Shown here piece by piece: positions 1 through 8,234 of a DNA stretch of 64,000 bases. The DNA lies in the NCBI RefSeq assembly GCF_016428585.1, contig NZ_JAELVR010000001.1, positions 248,001 through 312,000 on the forward strand, given 5' to 3'. This DNA is from Sedimentitalea arenosa (GTDB lineage Bacteria > Pseudomonadota > Alphaproteobacteria > Rhodobacterales > Rhodobacteraceae). The notes beneath the pieces were generated by a model. It did no database searches. It was not told where the DNA came from and saw only the letters and a program-made list of their open reading frames with translations. A program made the position numbers and the translations under genes. Positions within the stretch are counted from its first letter, which is position 1, and each line of letters opens with the position of its first letter.

Positions 1-1126
1 TGGGACGGTGGACATACAGGCTCATGTCCTCGGCCAGCCGGCCCTTGATGAAGATGTCACGCACCAGACCCTTGTAGCGTGGCCCGTTGAGGATCGTGTG
101 ATGCCCCACGTCGCCCCACATATTCGCGGTTCCGCGTGTGCCGAAATACCAGACGAACAGGCTCATGCTCCACCGTGTGCGCTTCAGTTTGCGCGTGGTC
201 CAGCGGCGGCGGGGCCGGTTGCGCAGCAGGTGGTCATAGGTGTGGCCGGAATCGGCGTTGGATACCACCACATCGGCCTCGACGGTTTCTTTCGTCGCCA
301 ATCTCACCCCTTGCGCGCGCCCGTCGCGTACCAGGATCTCGTCGACCTCGCAGCCAAGCCGCATCAGCCCGCCTTGGGACTCGATCACGCGCCCCATCGC
401 GTCCGCGATGGCGGCGACGCCGCCGATGGCGTAGTGCACGCCGAAGGCTTTTTCGAGGTGGCTGACGAGGATGTACATAGAGGTCACGTGAAACGGATCG
501 CCGCCGATGAAGAGCGGGTGAAAGCTGAAGGCCATGCGCAGGCGCGGATCACGGAACCGCTTGGCAGCATGGGCATGTACCGACCGATCCGCCCGCAGCA
601 TGGCAAATCGCGGCAGCACCTTCAGCAGATCACCCAGGCGGTGCATCGACCGGCGTCCCAGGTCCTCGAAGCCGAATTCGTAACGTGCCTCGCTGTCCCG
701 CAGGAACCGATCGTAGCCCGCGGCGTCATCGGGCGACAGGCGGCTCACCTCGGCGCGCATGGCATCCGTGTCCTGCTGTGCGGTGAAGCGCGAGCCGTCG
801 GGCCAGCGAATCTCGTAGAACGGGGTAAGCGGGCGCAGGTCGACATCTTTGTCGAACTCGCGCCCGCAGGCGGCCCAAAGTTCGCGAAACACCTGCGGTA
901 CGGTGACGATGGTCGGGCCGAGATCGAACCGGTGCCCGTCGCGATGCAGGCATGAGCCGCGCCCTCCGAGGCTGTCGAGCCTGTCGATCACGGTGACGCG
1001 GTAGCCTTTCGCGCCGAGCCGCATCGCGGCGGCCAGGCCGCCGAGTCCGGCGCCGACGACGACTGCATGGGGGCGGGCCTGGGCGTCCTGCGCAGCTTTC
1101 AACGTCGGATCAACACGTGTCATCAT
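1..1126 (-). CDS. crtI: Phytoene desaturase CrtI, C-terminus cut off by the window edge
   Basis: FAD-dependent desaturase that converts phytoene to neurosporene/lycopene in the spheroidene pathway, acting at the membrane. About 375 codons are visible; the family is usually near 500, so the C-terminal quarter lies outside the window. The N-terminus holds the dinucleotide-binding motif VVVGAGLGGLAAAMRL followed by an acidic residue after VTVID, and the middle holds the CrtI-typical stretch GDPFHVTSMYILVSHLEKAF. Two tandem ATG codons (1126-1124 and 1123-1121) can start it, behind a weak GGTG. It diverges from crtA across PpsR-type operators, one of which covers the start codon. CrtD is a related alternative, but the pairing with crtA favours CrtI. 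Confidence 0.88.
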   Translation of the reverse strand, partial: MMTRVDPTLKAAQDAQARPHAVVVGAGLGGLAAAMRLGAKGYRVTVIDRLDSLGGRGSCLHRDGHRFDLGPTIVTVPQVFRELWAACGREFDKDVDLRPLTPFYEIRWPDGSRFTAQQDTDAMRAEVSRLSPDDAAGYDRFLRDSEARYEFGFEDLGRRSMHRLGDLLKVLPRFAMLRADRSVHAHAAKRFRDPRLRMAFSFHPLFIGGDPFHVTSMYILVSHLEKAFGVHYAIGGVAAIADAMGRVIESQGGLMRLGCEVDEILVRDGRAQGVRLATKETVEADVVVSNADSGHTYDHLLRNRPRRRWTTRKLKRTRWSMSLFVWYFGTRGTANMWGDVGHHTILNGPRYKGLVRDIFIKGRLAEDMSLYVHRP

Positions 1127-1135
1127 TTCACCACA
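1118..1135. promoter_or_regulatory. PpsR/CrtJ-type operator, copy 1
   Basis: TGTCATCATTTCACCACA is an exact match to TGT-N12-ACA, the palindrome bound by the redox/light repressor PpsR (CrtJ) in phototrophic Rhodobacterales. It overlaps the crtI start codon. Binding is inferred from the motif and the gene context. Confidence 0.7.
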
Positions 1136-1142
1136 GTAAGAC

Positions 1143-1160
1143 TGTCCAGTTTAATTTACA
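1143..1160. promoter_or_regulatory. PpsR/CrtJ-type operator, copy 2
   Basis: TGTCCAGTTTAATTTACA, exact TGT-N12-ACA. Its centre lies 25 bp from copy 1, in the middle of the crtI-crtA divergent region, with an AT-rich core. PpsR tetramers bind pairs of such sites cooperatively in known species. Confidence 0.75.
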
Positions 1161-1196
1161 ATCTTTCTTCTGACGCTTTCCACCCTCGAGAAATCG

Positions 1197-1214
1197 TGTC
1201 AGACTTGGTTGACA
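1197..1214. promoter_or_regulatory. PpsR/CrtJ-type operator, copy 3, containing a TTGACA -35-like box
   Basis: TGTCAGACTTGGTTGACA, exact TGT-N12-ACA, 54 bp (about five helical turns) from copy 2. Its right half spells TTGACA (1209-1214), a consensus -35 element, so repressor binding would block a promoter reading toward crtA. It also overlaps the furthest-upstream crtA start candidate. Confidence 0.72.
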
Positions 1215-1970
1215 GGATCGCAACGGCAGCTGCCGGCGCGGATATTCGGGGGCAATGTCATTCAGACGGTGACAATCAGCTTTTTCCGGTTCGACGGGGT
1301 TGCGAACAGAGTCTGGGCGCTTGCGATGATGGGCGCGGCGCGGTTGTCGCTGGCGCGCATCGCGGGGCTCGAGTTCTGGAAGCTCTGCGGGTCGGGGAGC
1401 GATGAAGGATTTACTCCGAAACCCAACACCGGAGTTTACGCCATTCTTTGTGCCTGGACCGATCTGGATGTCGCGCGCAGCGCGCTGGCGCAGGCTTCTG
1501 TCTTTGCACGCTACCGCTCGCGTTCTAGCGAACACTGGACGCTGGTCCTGAGTGCGCTGTCCAGCCGTGGCCAATGGTCGGGCAAAGAGCCGTTTCGCGC
1601 GTCGGCTCACGACGGCGGTGCGGGCCCGATCGCCGCGCTGACCCGTGCCACGATCAAACCCGCCGTCGCGATGCGGTTCTGGAAACGCGTGCCGGACATC
1701 AGCCGCGTAATCGGGGCAGACCCGAACGTGCTGTTCAAGATCGGCATCGGCGAGGTTCCGCTCCTGCACCAGGTGACGTTCTCGATCTGGCCCGACGCGG
1801 ACAGCATGGCGGGATTTGCGCGCCAGGACGGCCCGCATGCCCGCGCCATTCGTGCCGTGCGCGAGGGAAAGTGGTTCAGCGAAGAACTCTATGCCAGGTT
1901 TCGCATCATCGATCAGCACGGAAGCTGGAGCGGCGCGCGTCCGATTGCCACGAAGATGGAGACGACATGA
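1209..1970 (+). CDS. crtA: Spheroidene monooxygenase CrtA
   Basis: Converts spheroidene to spheroidenone using oxygen; typical of semi-aerobic and aerobic phototrophic Rhodobacterales. The frame is open from a TTG at 1209 (253 codons). The family-like N-terminus QTVTISFFRFDG begins only about 18 codons later, and the TTG sits inside a PpsR site and a TTGACA box. The real start is more likely an ATT at 1260, 7-8 nt after GGGGGC, or a GTG at 1269; no ATG is available there. Conserved-looking segments include FWKLCGSG, and PNTGVYAILCAW. It overlaps bchI by ATGA (1967-1970), so it heads the crtA-bchI-bchD-bchO operon. The coordinates give the longest frame. Confidence 0.85.
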   Translation: MTGSQRQLPARIFGGNVIQTVTISFFRFDGVANRVWALAMMGAARLSLARIAGLEFWKLCGSGSDEGFTPKPNTGVYAILCAWTDLDVARSALAQASVFARYRSRSSEHWTLVLSALSSRGQWSGKEPFRASAHDGGAGPIAALTRATIKPAVAMRFWKRVPDISRVIGADPNVLFKIGIGEVPLLHQVTFSIWPDADSMAGFARQDGPHARAIRAVREGKWFSEELYARFRIIDQHGSWSGARPIATKMETT

Positions 1971-2971
1971 CACCGGCCTTCCCGTTCTCGGCCATCGTCG
2001 GCCAGGAAGAGATGAAACGCGCGATGATTCTCACGGCGATCGACCCGCGACTCGGCGGCGTCCTCGTGTTCGGAGACCGGGGCACCGGCAAATCGACTGC
2101 CGTGCGCGCGCTTGCCGCCCTGCTGCCGCCGATCACCGCCGTCCGGGGGTGCCCGGTGAACGCAGCCAGCGTCGAAGAGTGCCCGGACTGGGCCGGGCTG
2201 ACGGAGTTTGAGACCGAGGAGCGCCCAACCCCGGTGATCGACCTGCCGTTGGGCGTGACCGAGGACAGGGTAACCGGCGCGCTCGACATCGAACGCGCGT
2301 TGACGCAGGGCGAGAAGGCGTTTCAGCCCGGCCTGCTGGCACAGGCCAACCGGGGTTATCTTTATATCGACGAAGTCAATCTGCTGGAGGATCACATCGT
2401 CGATCTGTTGCTGGACGTGGCGCAGTCGGGCGAGAACGTGGTGGAACGGGAGGGGCTGTCGATCCGCCACCCGGCCCGCTTCGTGCTGGTCGGTTCGGGC
2501 AATCCCGAAGAGGGCGAACTGCGTCCCCAACTGCTGGACCGGTTCGGTCTGTCGGTCGAGGTGCGCTCGCCCGACGATATCGAGGAGCGCGTGGCCGTGA
2601 TCGAGCGACGCGACGCGTTCGAGACCGACCCGGATCGGTTCCTGAAGAAATGGGGACGCGAGGATCGTTCGATCCGGGACCGCATCGGACAGGCCCGCGC
2701 GACCCTCGGTGCGATCAAACGGCCCAAGTCCGTTCTGAGGGATTGTGCCCGTCTCTGCGTCGCGCTTGGTGCTGACGGGCTGCGAGGTGAGTTGACGTTG
2801 CTGCGCGCAGGGCGCGCGCTCGCCGCCTATGAGGGCGACACGACGCTGTCGCGCGATCATCTGCGCAGCGTGGCCGCCATGGCACTCAGCCACCGGCTGC
2901 GCCGCGACCCGCTGGACGAGGCGGGCTCGCAAGCGCGGGTCGCCCGCGTGGTCGAGGACGTTCTGACGTGA
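1967..2971 (+). CDS. bchI: Magnesium chelatase ATPase subunit BchI
   Basis: AAA+ ATPase subunit of magnesium chelatase, which drives Mg insertion into protoporphyrin IX, the first committed step to bacteriochlorophyll. 334 residues, the normal length. Walker A is GDRGTGKST (residues 36-44), Walker B is YLYIDEVNLL, and sensor-like GSGNPEEGELRPQLLDRFG follows. The ATG at 1967 overlaps the crtA stop as ATGA, and its own stop overlaps the bchD GTG, so the genes are translationally coupled. PpsR-type sites upstream of crtA would control it. Confidence 0.97.
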   Translation: MTPAFPFSAIVGQEEMKRAMILTAIDPRLGGVLVFGDRGTGKSTAVRALAALLPPITAVRGCPVNAASVEECPDWAGLTEFETEERPTPVIDLPLGVTEDRVTGALDIERALTQGEKAFQPGLLAQANRGYLYIDEVNLLEDHIVDLLLDVAQSGENVVEREGLSIRHPARFVLVGSGNPEEGELRPQLLDRFGLSVEVRSPDDIEERVAVIERRDAFETDPDRFLKKWGREDRSIRDRIGQARATLGAIKRPKSVLRDCARLCVALGADGLRGELTLLRAGRALAAYEGDTTLSRDHLRSVAAMALSHRLRRDPLDEAGSQARVARVVEDVLT

Positions 2972-4653
2972 CGGAAACCGGGACAGAGCGCGACGAGCAC
3001 CAACCTGTCTGGTCCCGTGCCGGTCTCGCGCTCGATCTGCTCGCCATTGATCCGGTCGGGCTGGGAGGCATGACGGTGCGGGCACGCGCCGGACCTGTGC
3101 GCGACCTGTTTCTTCGCCGCATGGCGCGATTACCCATGCCTCTGCTGCGGGTACATCCCCAGATCGGCGATGACGCGCTCTTTGGCGGGCTCGATCTGGG
3201 CCGGACCCTGGCGCAGGGCAGGTACATAAGGAGCGAGGGGCTGGCCGGTCGCAGCGGCGTGCTGATGCTTGCCATGGCCGAACGCTGCGGTCCCGGCCTG
3301 GCCGCCCGTTTTGCGCGTCTGCTCGACAGCGGTGCGCGGGCGATGATCCTGCTGGATGAAGGTGCCGACGAGGACGAAAGACCGCCCGGAGCGATTTGCG
3401 AGCGGCTGGCCTTTCATGTCGATCTCTCGGATGTGGCCCTTGCCGAAGCGCAAGAGGACGCGGTGCCTGACCTCGCCAGCGCGCGGTCGCGCTATCGCCG
3501 GATCGCAGCATCAGGGGAAGACGTGCGGACCCTGGTCGCGCTCGCGGCCCGTTTCGGGATCGACACCATGCGCGCGCCGATGCTGGCGATGCGCGCGGCG
3601 CGCGCCCATGCGGCACTGGTGGGCCGGGACCGTCTCGAGGAAGGCGACTTGCGGGCCGGCGCCGAACTGGTCTTTCCCGCCCGCGCAACGCGCCTTCCTG
3701 CGCCGCCCGAGCCGCAAGACGCACCGGATCAGCCCAATCCACGCCCCGACACCGAAGATGCGACGGCGCGCGATCCGGGGGACCTGCCGCGCGATATCCT
3801 GATCGAAGCGGTGCGCGCGCTGCTGCCTGATGGTCTGTTGACCGGTCTCGCGACACCTGGGCACAACACGGCGGCCGGAGGCTCGGGGGCGGGCCGTCTG
3901 CGCAAGGGCAACCGGCGCGGTCGTCCTCTGCCACCGCGACCCGGACGGCTGAATGGGCGCAGCCGGGTCGACCTCGTCGCCACCTTGCAGGCCTGCGCCC
4001 CGTGGCAAACCATTCGGCGCAAGTCGATGCCGCAAGCGGGTCGGATCATCATCTTCCCCTCCGACATCCGCGTGAAACGCTATCAGGACAAGAGCGACCG
4101 CCTGCTGATCTTCGTGGTCGATGCCTCGGGGTCGGCCGCCGTGTCGCGTCTGTCGGAAGCCAAGGGCGCGGTCGAGCTGCTGCTGGCGCAATCCTATGCT
4201 CAGCGCGACCACGTGGCGCTGATCGGGTTTCGCGGAGACGGCGCCGATCTGCTGTTGCCGCCGACCCGCTCGCTTGTTCAGACCAAGCGCCGCCTTGCGG
4301 CCCTGCCCGGCGGCGGTGGCACGCCACTGGCCACCGGGCTGCAGGCAGCGGTGCAACTGGCGGAGCATTCGGAGCGTCAGGGTTTGACGCCGTCGATCCT
4401 TCTGCTGACGGACGGGCGTGCCAACATCACTCTCTCGGGCGCGGCGGACCGGCCGCGTGCGCAAGGCGAGGCCGAGCAGATCGCAAGCCTGATCGGAGCG
4501 CGGCGGATCGGCGGCGTGGTACTCGATATCGGCAACAGGCCGCACCCGCCGCTCAAGACACTGTCCCAAGCGATGCAGGCCCGGTATGTGCCGCTGCCCC
4601 GCGCCGATGCCCGCCGCATGAGCGAGGCGGTCGGCGCCGCGCTGGCGCCCTGA
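2968..4653 (+). CDS. bchD: Magnesium chelatase subunit BchD
   Basis: Second AAA+ subunit of magnesium chelatase; it forms a double ring with BchI and links to BchH. 561 residues. The layout is a degenerate AAA+ domain (about 1-240), a proline- and acid-rich linker (PEPQDAPDQPNPRPDTED), and a C-terminal von Willebrand A domain with the MIDAS sequence FVVDASGSAA and ILLLTDG. GTG start at 2968 overlaps the bchI TGA (GTGA). The AAA+ part lacks a clear Walker A, as usual for BchD. Confidence 0.96.
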   Translation: MTETGTERDEHQPVWSRAGLALDLLAIDPVGLGGMTVRARAGPVRDLFLRRMARLPMPLLRVHPQIGDDALFGGLDLGRTLAQGRYIRSEGLAGRSGVLMLAMAERCGPGLAARFARLLDSGARAMILLDEGADEDERPPGAICERLAFHVDLSDVALAEAQEDAVPDLASARSRYRRIAASGEDVRTLVALAARFGIDTMRAPMLAMRAARAHAALVGRDRLEEGDLRAGAELVFPARATRLPAPPEPQDAPDQPNPRPDTEDATARDPGDLPRDILIEAVRALLPDGLLTGLATPGHNTAAGGSGAGRLRKGNRRGRPLPPRPGRLNGRSRVDLVATLQACAPWQTIRRKSMPQAGRIIIFPSDIRVKRYQDKSDRLLIFVVDASGSAAVSRLSEAKGAVELLLAQSYAQRDHVALIGFRGDGADLLLPPTRSLVQTKRRLAALPGGGGTPLATGLQAAVQLAEHSERQGLTPSILLLTDGRANITLSGAADRPRAQGEAEQIASLIGARRIGGVVLDIGNRPHPPLKTLSQAMQARYVPLPRADARRMSEAVGAALAP

Positions 4654-4654
4654 G

Positions 4655-5527
4655 ATGAACTGGGAGCGGGATCTGCCGACATGGCCGCTGTCGGAACTGT
4701 CCCGCCGCGTTCAAGTGCGCCCGCATCGCTGGCATGTTCAGGATGCGGGCTCCGGGCCGATGATCCTGCTCCTCCATGGCGCGGGCGCATCGACTCACAG
4801 CTGGCGTGACGTGCTGCCCCGGCTGGCGGAGATCCACCATGTGGCGGCGGTCGATCTGCCGGGGCAGGGGTTCACGCGGATGGGCGCGACCGGGCGCAAC
4901 GGGCTTGATACGATGGCGGAGGACCTGCTTGCGCTGTGCGAGGACCAGGGGTGGCGACCCGCGGCTTTGGTGGGGCATTCGGCCGGGGCCGCGCTGGCCC
5001 TGCGCCTGTCACACCGGTTGCGCGATGCTGGGGGTGCCCCGCCGCGTGTCATCGGGTTCAACGCTGCGCTCGAAGCTTTCGATGGTCTGGCCGGCTGGCT
5101 GTTTCCGCTGCTTGCCAAGTTTCTCGCCACGACACCGATGGCGGCGCGACTCTTCACGATGGGCGGCAGCCACGAAACCCGCGCCCGCGCATTGATCGAG
5201 AACACCGGCTCGTATCTCGATGACGTGGGGATCGCCCTCTATGCCCGGTTGATCGCGGATCGCGACCACGTCGATGCGACGCTGCGGATGATGTCGCAAT
5301 GGTCGCTTGAGTCGCTGCTGGAGGAGCTTCAGACCACGGTCGCGCCGACCCTGTTTTTGACCGGGGATCGGGACAAGGCGGTGCCACCACGCACTTCGGA
5401 CAGGGCGGCGGCGCGGATGCCCAATGCAGAGGTCCGGACCTGGACGGGTCTGGGGCACCTGATGCACGAGGAAGCCCCCGAACGCGCGGTGAACGAAATT
5501 CTCGGGTTCTTGCGCGCGTCTGAATGA
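4655..5527 (+). CDS. bchO: Alpha/beta hydrolase BchO, putative magnesium chelatase accessory protein
   Basis: Alpha/beta hydrolase found with bchI-bchD in photosynthesis gene clusters; its exact role is not established. 290 residues. The oxyanion-loop region LLLHGAGAS, the nucleophile elbow GHSAGAALAL, an acid strand FLTGDRDKAVPP and a terminal HLMHEEAPE histidine region are all visible. It starts one base after the bchD stop, so it is the last gene of the crtA operon; transcription ends at the hairpin at 5567-5595 shared with the convergent phasin gene. Confidence 0.93.
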   Translation: MNWERDLPTWPLSELSRRVQVRPHRWHVQDAGSGPMILLLHGAGASTHSWRDVLPRLAEIHHVAAVDLPGQGFTRMGATGRNGLDTMAEDLLALCEDQGWRPAALVGHSAGAALALRLSHRLRDAGGAPPRVIGFNAALEAFDGLAGWLFPLLAKFLATTPMAARLFTMGGSHETRARALIENTGSYLDDVGIALYARLIADRDHVDATLRMMSQWSLESLLEELQTTVAPTLFLTGDRDKAVPPRTSDRAAARMPNAEVRTWTGLGHLMHEEAPERAVNEILGFLRASE

Positions 5528-5566
5528 TCGCCATCGGGGCGGCTTGGTTTATGCGCAGGCTCGGAC

Positions 5567-5595
5567 AAAAAAACGCCGGAGGCAGACCCCCGGCG
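5567..5595 (-). terminator. Rho-independent terminator for the phasin gene
   Basis: Stem CGCCGG (5574-5579) pairs with CCGGCG (5590-5595). On the minus strand it is followed by seven Ts (A-run 5567-5573 on the plus strand). It lies about 30 nt after the phasin stop and also between the convergent bchO end. Confidence 0.8.
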
Positions 5596-5624
5596 CTCTA
5601 GAAAGCGAGCTATCTCGGCTTCGA

Positions 5625-6047
5625 TCAGGCCGCTTTGCCCGGACGATAGGTGTCGATGACTTCTTTCATCGGAGCATAGGCTTCTTTCGCCTTGTCCTTG
5701 GTCAGTTCGACGACTTCGCGTGCGTTTGCAGCGGTTGCCTCGATACGGGCATGTGCGTGCGCGGCGTGCAGGTCGAGCACGTCATTCAGGCACTTCGCCT
5801 GGAAGGTTTCCTTGCCGAGGTTGACGTATCCGTCAACAGCGTCCTTGGCATATCCAAGCAGCGCCTTGTCGACTTCGATGATGCCTTCAATCGCCTTGCG
5901 GCCCGAGGTGAAGTAGGCGCTGACGAGTCCGGTCACGGCCTTGCCGGCGTCGGCTGCGGTCGAAAAGGTCGCCTTGGCGGCTTCTTCTGCGGCGGCGGTT
6001 GCTTCGGTCTTGGTCGAGGCAGTGGATTTGGTGGTCTTCGTGCTCAT
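5625..6047 (-). CDS. Phasin family granule protein (PHA block 1)
   Basis: Amphipathic helical protein that coats polyhydroxyalkanoate granules. 140 residues. A low-complexity Lys/Thr/Ala N-terminus (residues 1-30) leads into a phasin_2-type helical body containing SAYFTSGRKAIEGIIEVDKALLGYAKD. It has no signal peptide. The ATG at 6047 follows AAAGGAG with good spacing. Two PhaR-type operator motifs lie 49-80 bp upstream and a terminator follows, so it is a single-gene unit separate from the phaJ-phaC-phaZ-DUF445 run behind it. It is a different sequence from the second phasin at 21890. Confidence 0.9.
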   Translation of the reverse strand: MSTKTTKSTASTKTEATAAAEEAAKATFSTAADAGKAVTGLVSAYFTSGRKAIEGIIEVDKALLGYAKDAVDGYVNLGKETFQAKCLNDVLDLHAAHAHARIEATAANAREVVELTKDKAKEAYAPMKEVIDTYRPGKAA

Positions 6048-6095
6048 TGGATTTCTCCTTTTGATGTCTCTGAGCCATACTTAGGAGTCGAAATG

Positions 6096-6127
6096 CTGCA
6101 ATGCAACATAGAAATGCTGCGACGCAG
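6096..6127. promoter_or_regulatory. Tandem PhaR-type operators before the phasin gene
   Basis: CTGC-AAT-GCAA (6096-6106, one mismatch) and CTGC-GAC-GCAG (6117-6127, exact) fit the CTGC-N3/4-GCAG motif recalled for Paracoccus PhaR. The two are 21 bp apart, two helical turns, on the same DNA face. Binding is inferred. Confidence 0.65.
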
Positions 6128-6153
6128 CGTCATTGCGGAAAAGCCGTTTTTTC

Positions 6154-7407
6154 TCAGTGAAATGCCGATGTCAGAACGAACAGAGCTCCGCCCACGAACG
6201 CCCCCAGAACGGCCCCGTTGATGCGGATGAATTGCAGGTCGCGGCCGACCTCGTTCTCCATACGCTCGACCAGTTCTTCGCTGTCCCACTCCTCGATCAC
6301 CTTGCTGATGTAGTCCACGATCGCCGGGCGGATATTGTCGAGAACGCTCGTCATGGCGTCCAGCAGGCGGCCGTTCAGTTGGGCTTCAAGCTCGGGTGAC
6401 TTGCGCACGGTGTCTGCGAATTCCGTGATCGCACCTGCGATCATGCCGGCCACGCGCTGCGGATCGTCTTCGAGCGTGCGTTCGGCACGGCCGAGGATCG
6501 CGCCGACGATGGCATCGACCGTGGTTTCGAACTCGGGTGAGTCGGCGTATTTCCGGCGTCCCTCTTCGATGTAGCTGGAGATATGCCCCGATTTGTGCAG
6601 ATCGTCGATGAGGTGCACGACCGAGCTGTCGAACTCGGCGCGCAGTTTTGATTTGCCGTCTGAAAGCTCGTCGATGATTGACAGGAGCCCGTCGACCAGG
6701 AGCCGTACGAACTGCTTGTCGACCGAGCTCGCGATCCACCAGCGGCTTCTATCCTGAACGATTTCGGTGACCTTGCCGCGATTCTGGTCCAGTACGTTTC
6801 GCACTTCCAGCAGGATGTCATCGAGCAACCGGCTGTGCACGGCGTCCTTGAGCAGTGTCGAGAGGTTGCGAGACAGGCCTTTGGGGTTGACCGAGGTCAG
6901 GACCATCTCGCGCACGAAGCGGTTGCCTTCGGGCCCCAGTCCGCGTTGGAGTTGATACTTCAGGATCAGTTGCAGGAGGTTCGACAGCTCGCGCGCCACG
7001 ACCCCGGCATTGTCGGGCTTGGAGAGCCAGCCGAACAGCAGGCCTGCGGGATTGATCTTGCGGACCTGTGCCAGCAACTGGTCCGGCACGAGAAAATACT
7101 CGTCGATGAACCGCGCGATGTTGCCGGCCGCGCGTTTCTGGTTCTTTGGCAGTAGGGCAGTGTGGGGGATCGGCAGTTTCAGAGGATGGCGAAACAGTGC
7201 CTCGACGGCGAACCAGTCCGCCAGCCCGCCGACCATGCCCGCCTCGGCCATGGCCCGGATCAGCAACAGCCAGTAGGGCGGGTCGCTGACGGCGAAACTG
7301 GCGAAGAAGATGACGCTGAGCGCACAGAGAATACCCGTAGCGACCCTGCGGACGCTCCGGATTTCGGCGATCCTGTCCCCGTCGAATGGCTCATCTGTCG
7401 CGGACAT
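6154..7407 (-). CDS. DUF445 family membrane protein
   Basis: 417-residue YjiN/DUF445-type inner-membrane protein of unknown function. A transmembrane segment (GILCALSVIFFASFAV, about residues 26-42) and the family signature MAEAGMVGGLADWFAVEALFRHPLKLPIPHT region are near the N-terminus; a long helical cytoplasmic or periplasmic body follows, and a second hydrophobic segment (GAVLGAFVGGALFVL) closes the C-terminus. It starts 9 nt after the phaZ stop with no terminator between, so it appears to be the last gene of the phaJ-phaC-phaZ unit. That context suggests, but does not prove, a link to PHA metabolism. Confidence 0.88.
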   Translation of the reverse strand: MSATDEPFDGDRIAEIRSVRRVATGILCALSVIFFASFAVSDPPYWLLLIRAMAEAGMVGGLADWFAVEALFRHPLKLPIPHTALLPKNQKRAAGNIARFIDEYFLVPDQLLAQVRKINPAGLLFGWLSKPDNAGVVARELSNLLQLILKYQLQRGLGPEGNRFVREMVLTSVNPKGLSRNLSTLLKDAVHSRLLDDILLEVRNVLDQNRGKVTEIVQDRSRWWIASSVDKQFVRLLVDGLLSIIDELSDGKSKLRAEFDSSVVHLIDDLHKSGHISSYIEEGRRKYADSPEFETTVDAIVGAILGRAERTLEDDPQRVAGMIAGAITEFADTVRKSPELEAQLNGRLLDAMTSVLDNIRPAIVDYISKVIEEWDSEELVERMENEVGRDLQFIRINGAVLGAFVGGALFVLTSAFH

Positions 7408-7416
7408 GCTCGAAGA

Positions 7417-8232
7417 TCAGGCGCCTACCATCGATTCTTCATGGATGAAGGCCTCGACCCGATCGGCCACGACTTCCGCCTGCGTCAGCACGAACATGTG
7501 GCCGCATGGCACGTTTTCGAGCGTCGCGTTGGGTAGCCGTTTCGCCAGGATGCGTCCGTTTACGGGCGGCACCAACGGGTCGTCCTCACCCATCAGGATC
7601 AGCGTCGGGATCTTGATCTGACCCAGGAAGAAGTAGCTGGTCCAGCCGAGCCCGGCCAGCAGCTGGTAGACATAGCCGCGCTTGTCGCCCGCGCGCATCG
7701 CGATCGCGTGATCCTTCAGCAGCTCGGTGTTGAACGCGACTTCGCCGCCGTAAATCTCGGCCCCGACCTTGAGCATGTAGTCCGGGTCCTGATAGCGTTT
7801 GGGGGTCGCCATCTTGCTCAGGACGCTCACGTTACCCGGCACCATGATCATGCCCGCGGCCGTCGCCGCGAGCGTCAGCGTGTGACAGCGCTCCTGGAAA
7901 TCGAAGGCGAATTGCTGTGCCAGCGCACCGCCCCAGGAGACGCCGAACACGTCGACCTTGCCCACCCCGAGCTCGTCGAGAATCTTGTTCAGCATCCGTG
8001 TGAGGTTGGTGAACCGGTAGGGCGAGAACGGGGTCGGCGATTTGCCGACACCCGGCACGTCAAAGCCGATCAGCCGCGTCCGCTTGAAGTGGTTCACGAA
8101 CGGCGCGATGGTTTCAACGCTGGCCCCGATGCCGTTGCACAGCAGCAGCGTGCGGTCGGCATCTTTCGGCCCTGCGACCGCGACGTTCCAATCCTGGCCC
8201 ATCACGGAAATGATGCGGGTTTCGATGTTCAA
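7417..8232 (-). CDS. phaZ: PHA depolymerase, medium-chain type (alpha/beta hydrolase)
   Basis: Intracellular depolymerase resembling the PhaZ of pseudomonad medium-chain PHA loci rather than the class I depolymerase at 18542. 271 residues. The nucleophile elbow is GVSWGG (Ser99); Asp218 in GEDDPLVP and His245 in CGHMF complete a plausible triad. Phrases such as YRFTNLTRML, LTLAATAAGMIMVPGN and LLAGLGWTSYFFL match that family as I remember it. The start is TTG (8232-8230), 2 nt after the synthase stop, so translation is probably coupled. Substrate range is inferred from family and neighbours. Confidence 0.85.
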   Translation of the reverse strand: MNIETRIISVMGQDWNVAVAGPKDADRTLLLCNGIGASVETIAPFVNHFKRTRLIGFDVPGVGKSPTPFSPYRFTNLTRMLNKILDELGVGKVDVFGVSWGGALAQQFAFDFQERCHTLTLAATAAGMIMVPGNVSVLSKMATPKRYQDPDYMLKVGAEIYGGEVAFNTELLKDHAIAMRAGDKRGYVYQLLAGLGWTSYFFLGQIKIPTLILMGEDDPLVPPVNGRILAKRLPNATLENVPCGHMFVLTQAEVVADRVEAFIHEESMVGA

Positions 8233-8234
8233 AG

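Noticed and set aside
8-955. 315-codon plus-strand open frame
   Set aside because: It lies antisense to crtI, whose minus-strand translation shows clear FAD and CrtI motifs. The open frame results from high GC.
1913-3934. 673-codon minus-strand open frame across bchI/bchD
   Set aside because: Antisense shadow; BchI and BchD on the plus strand have intact Walker and VWA motifs.
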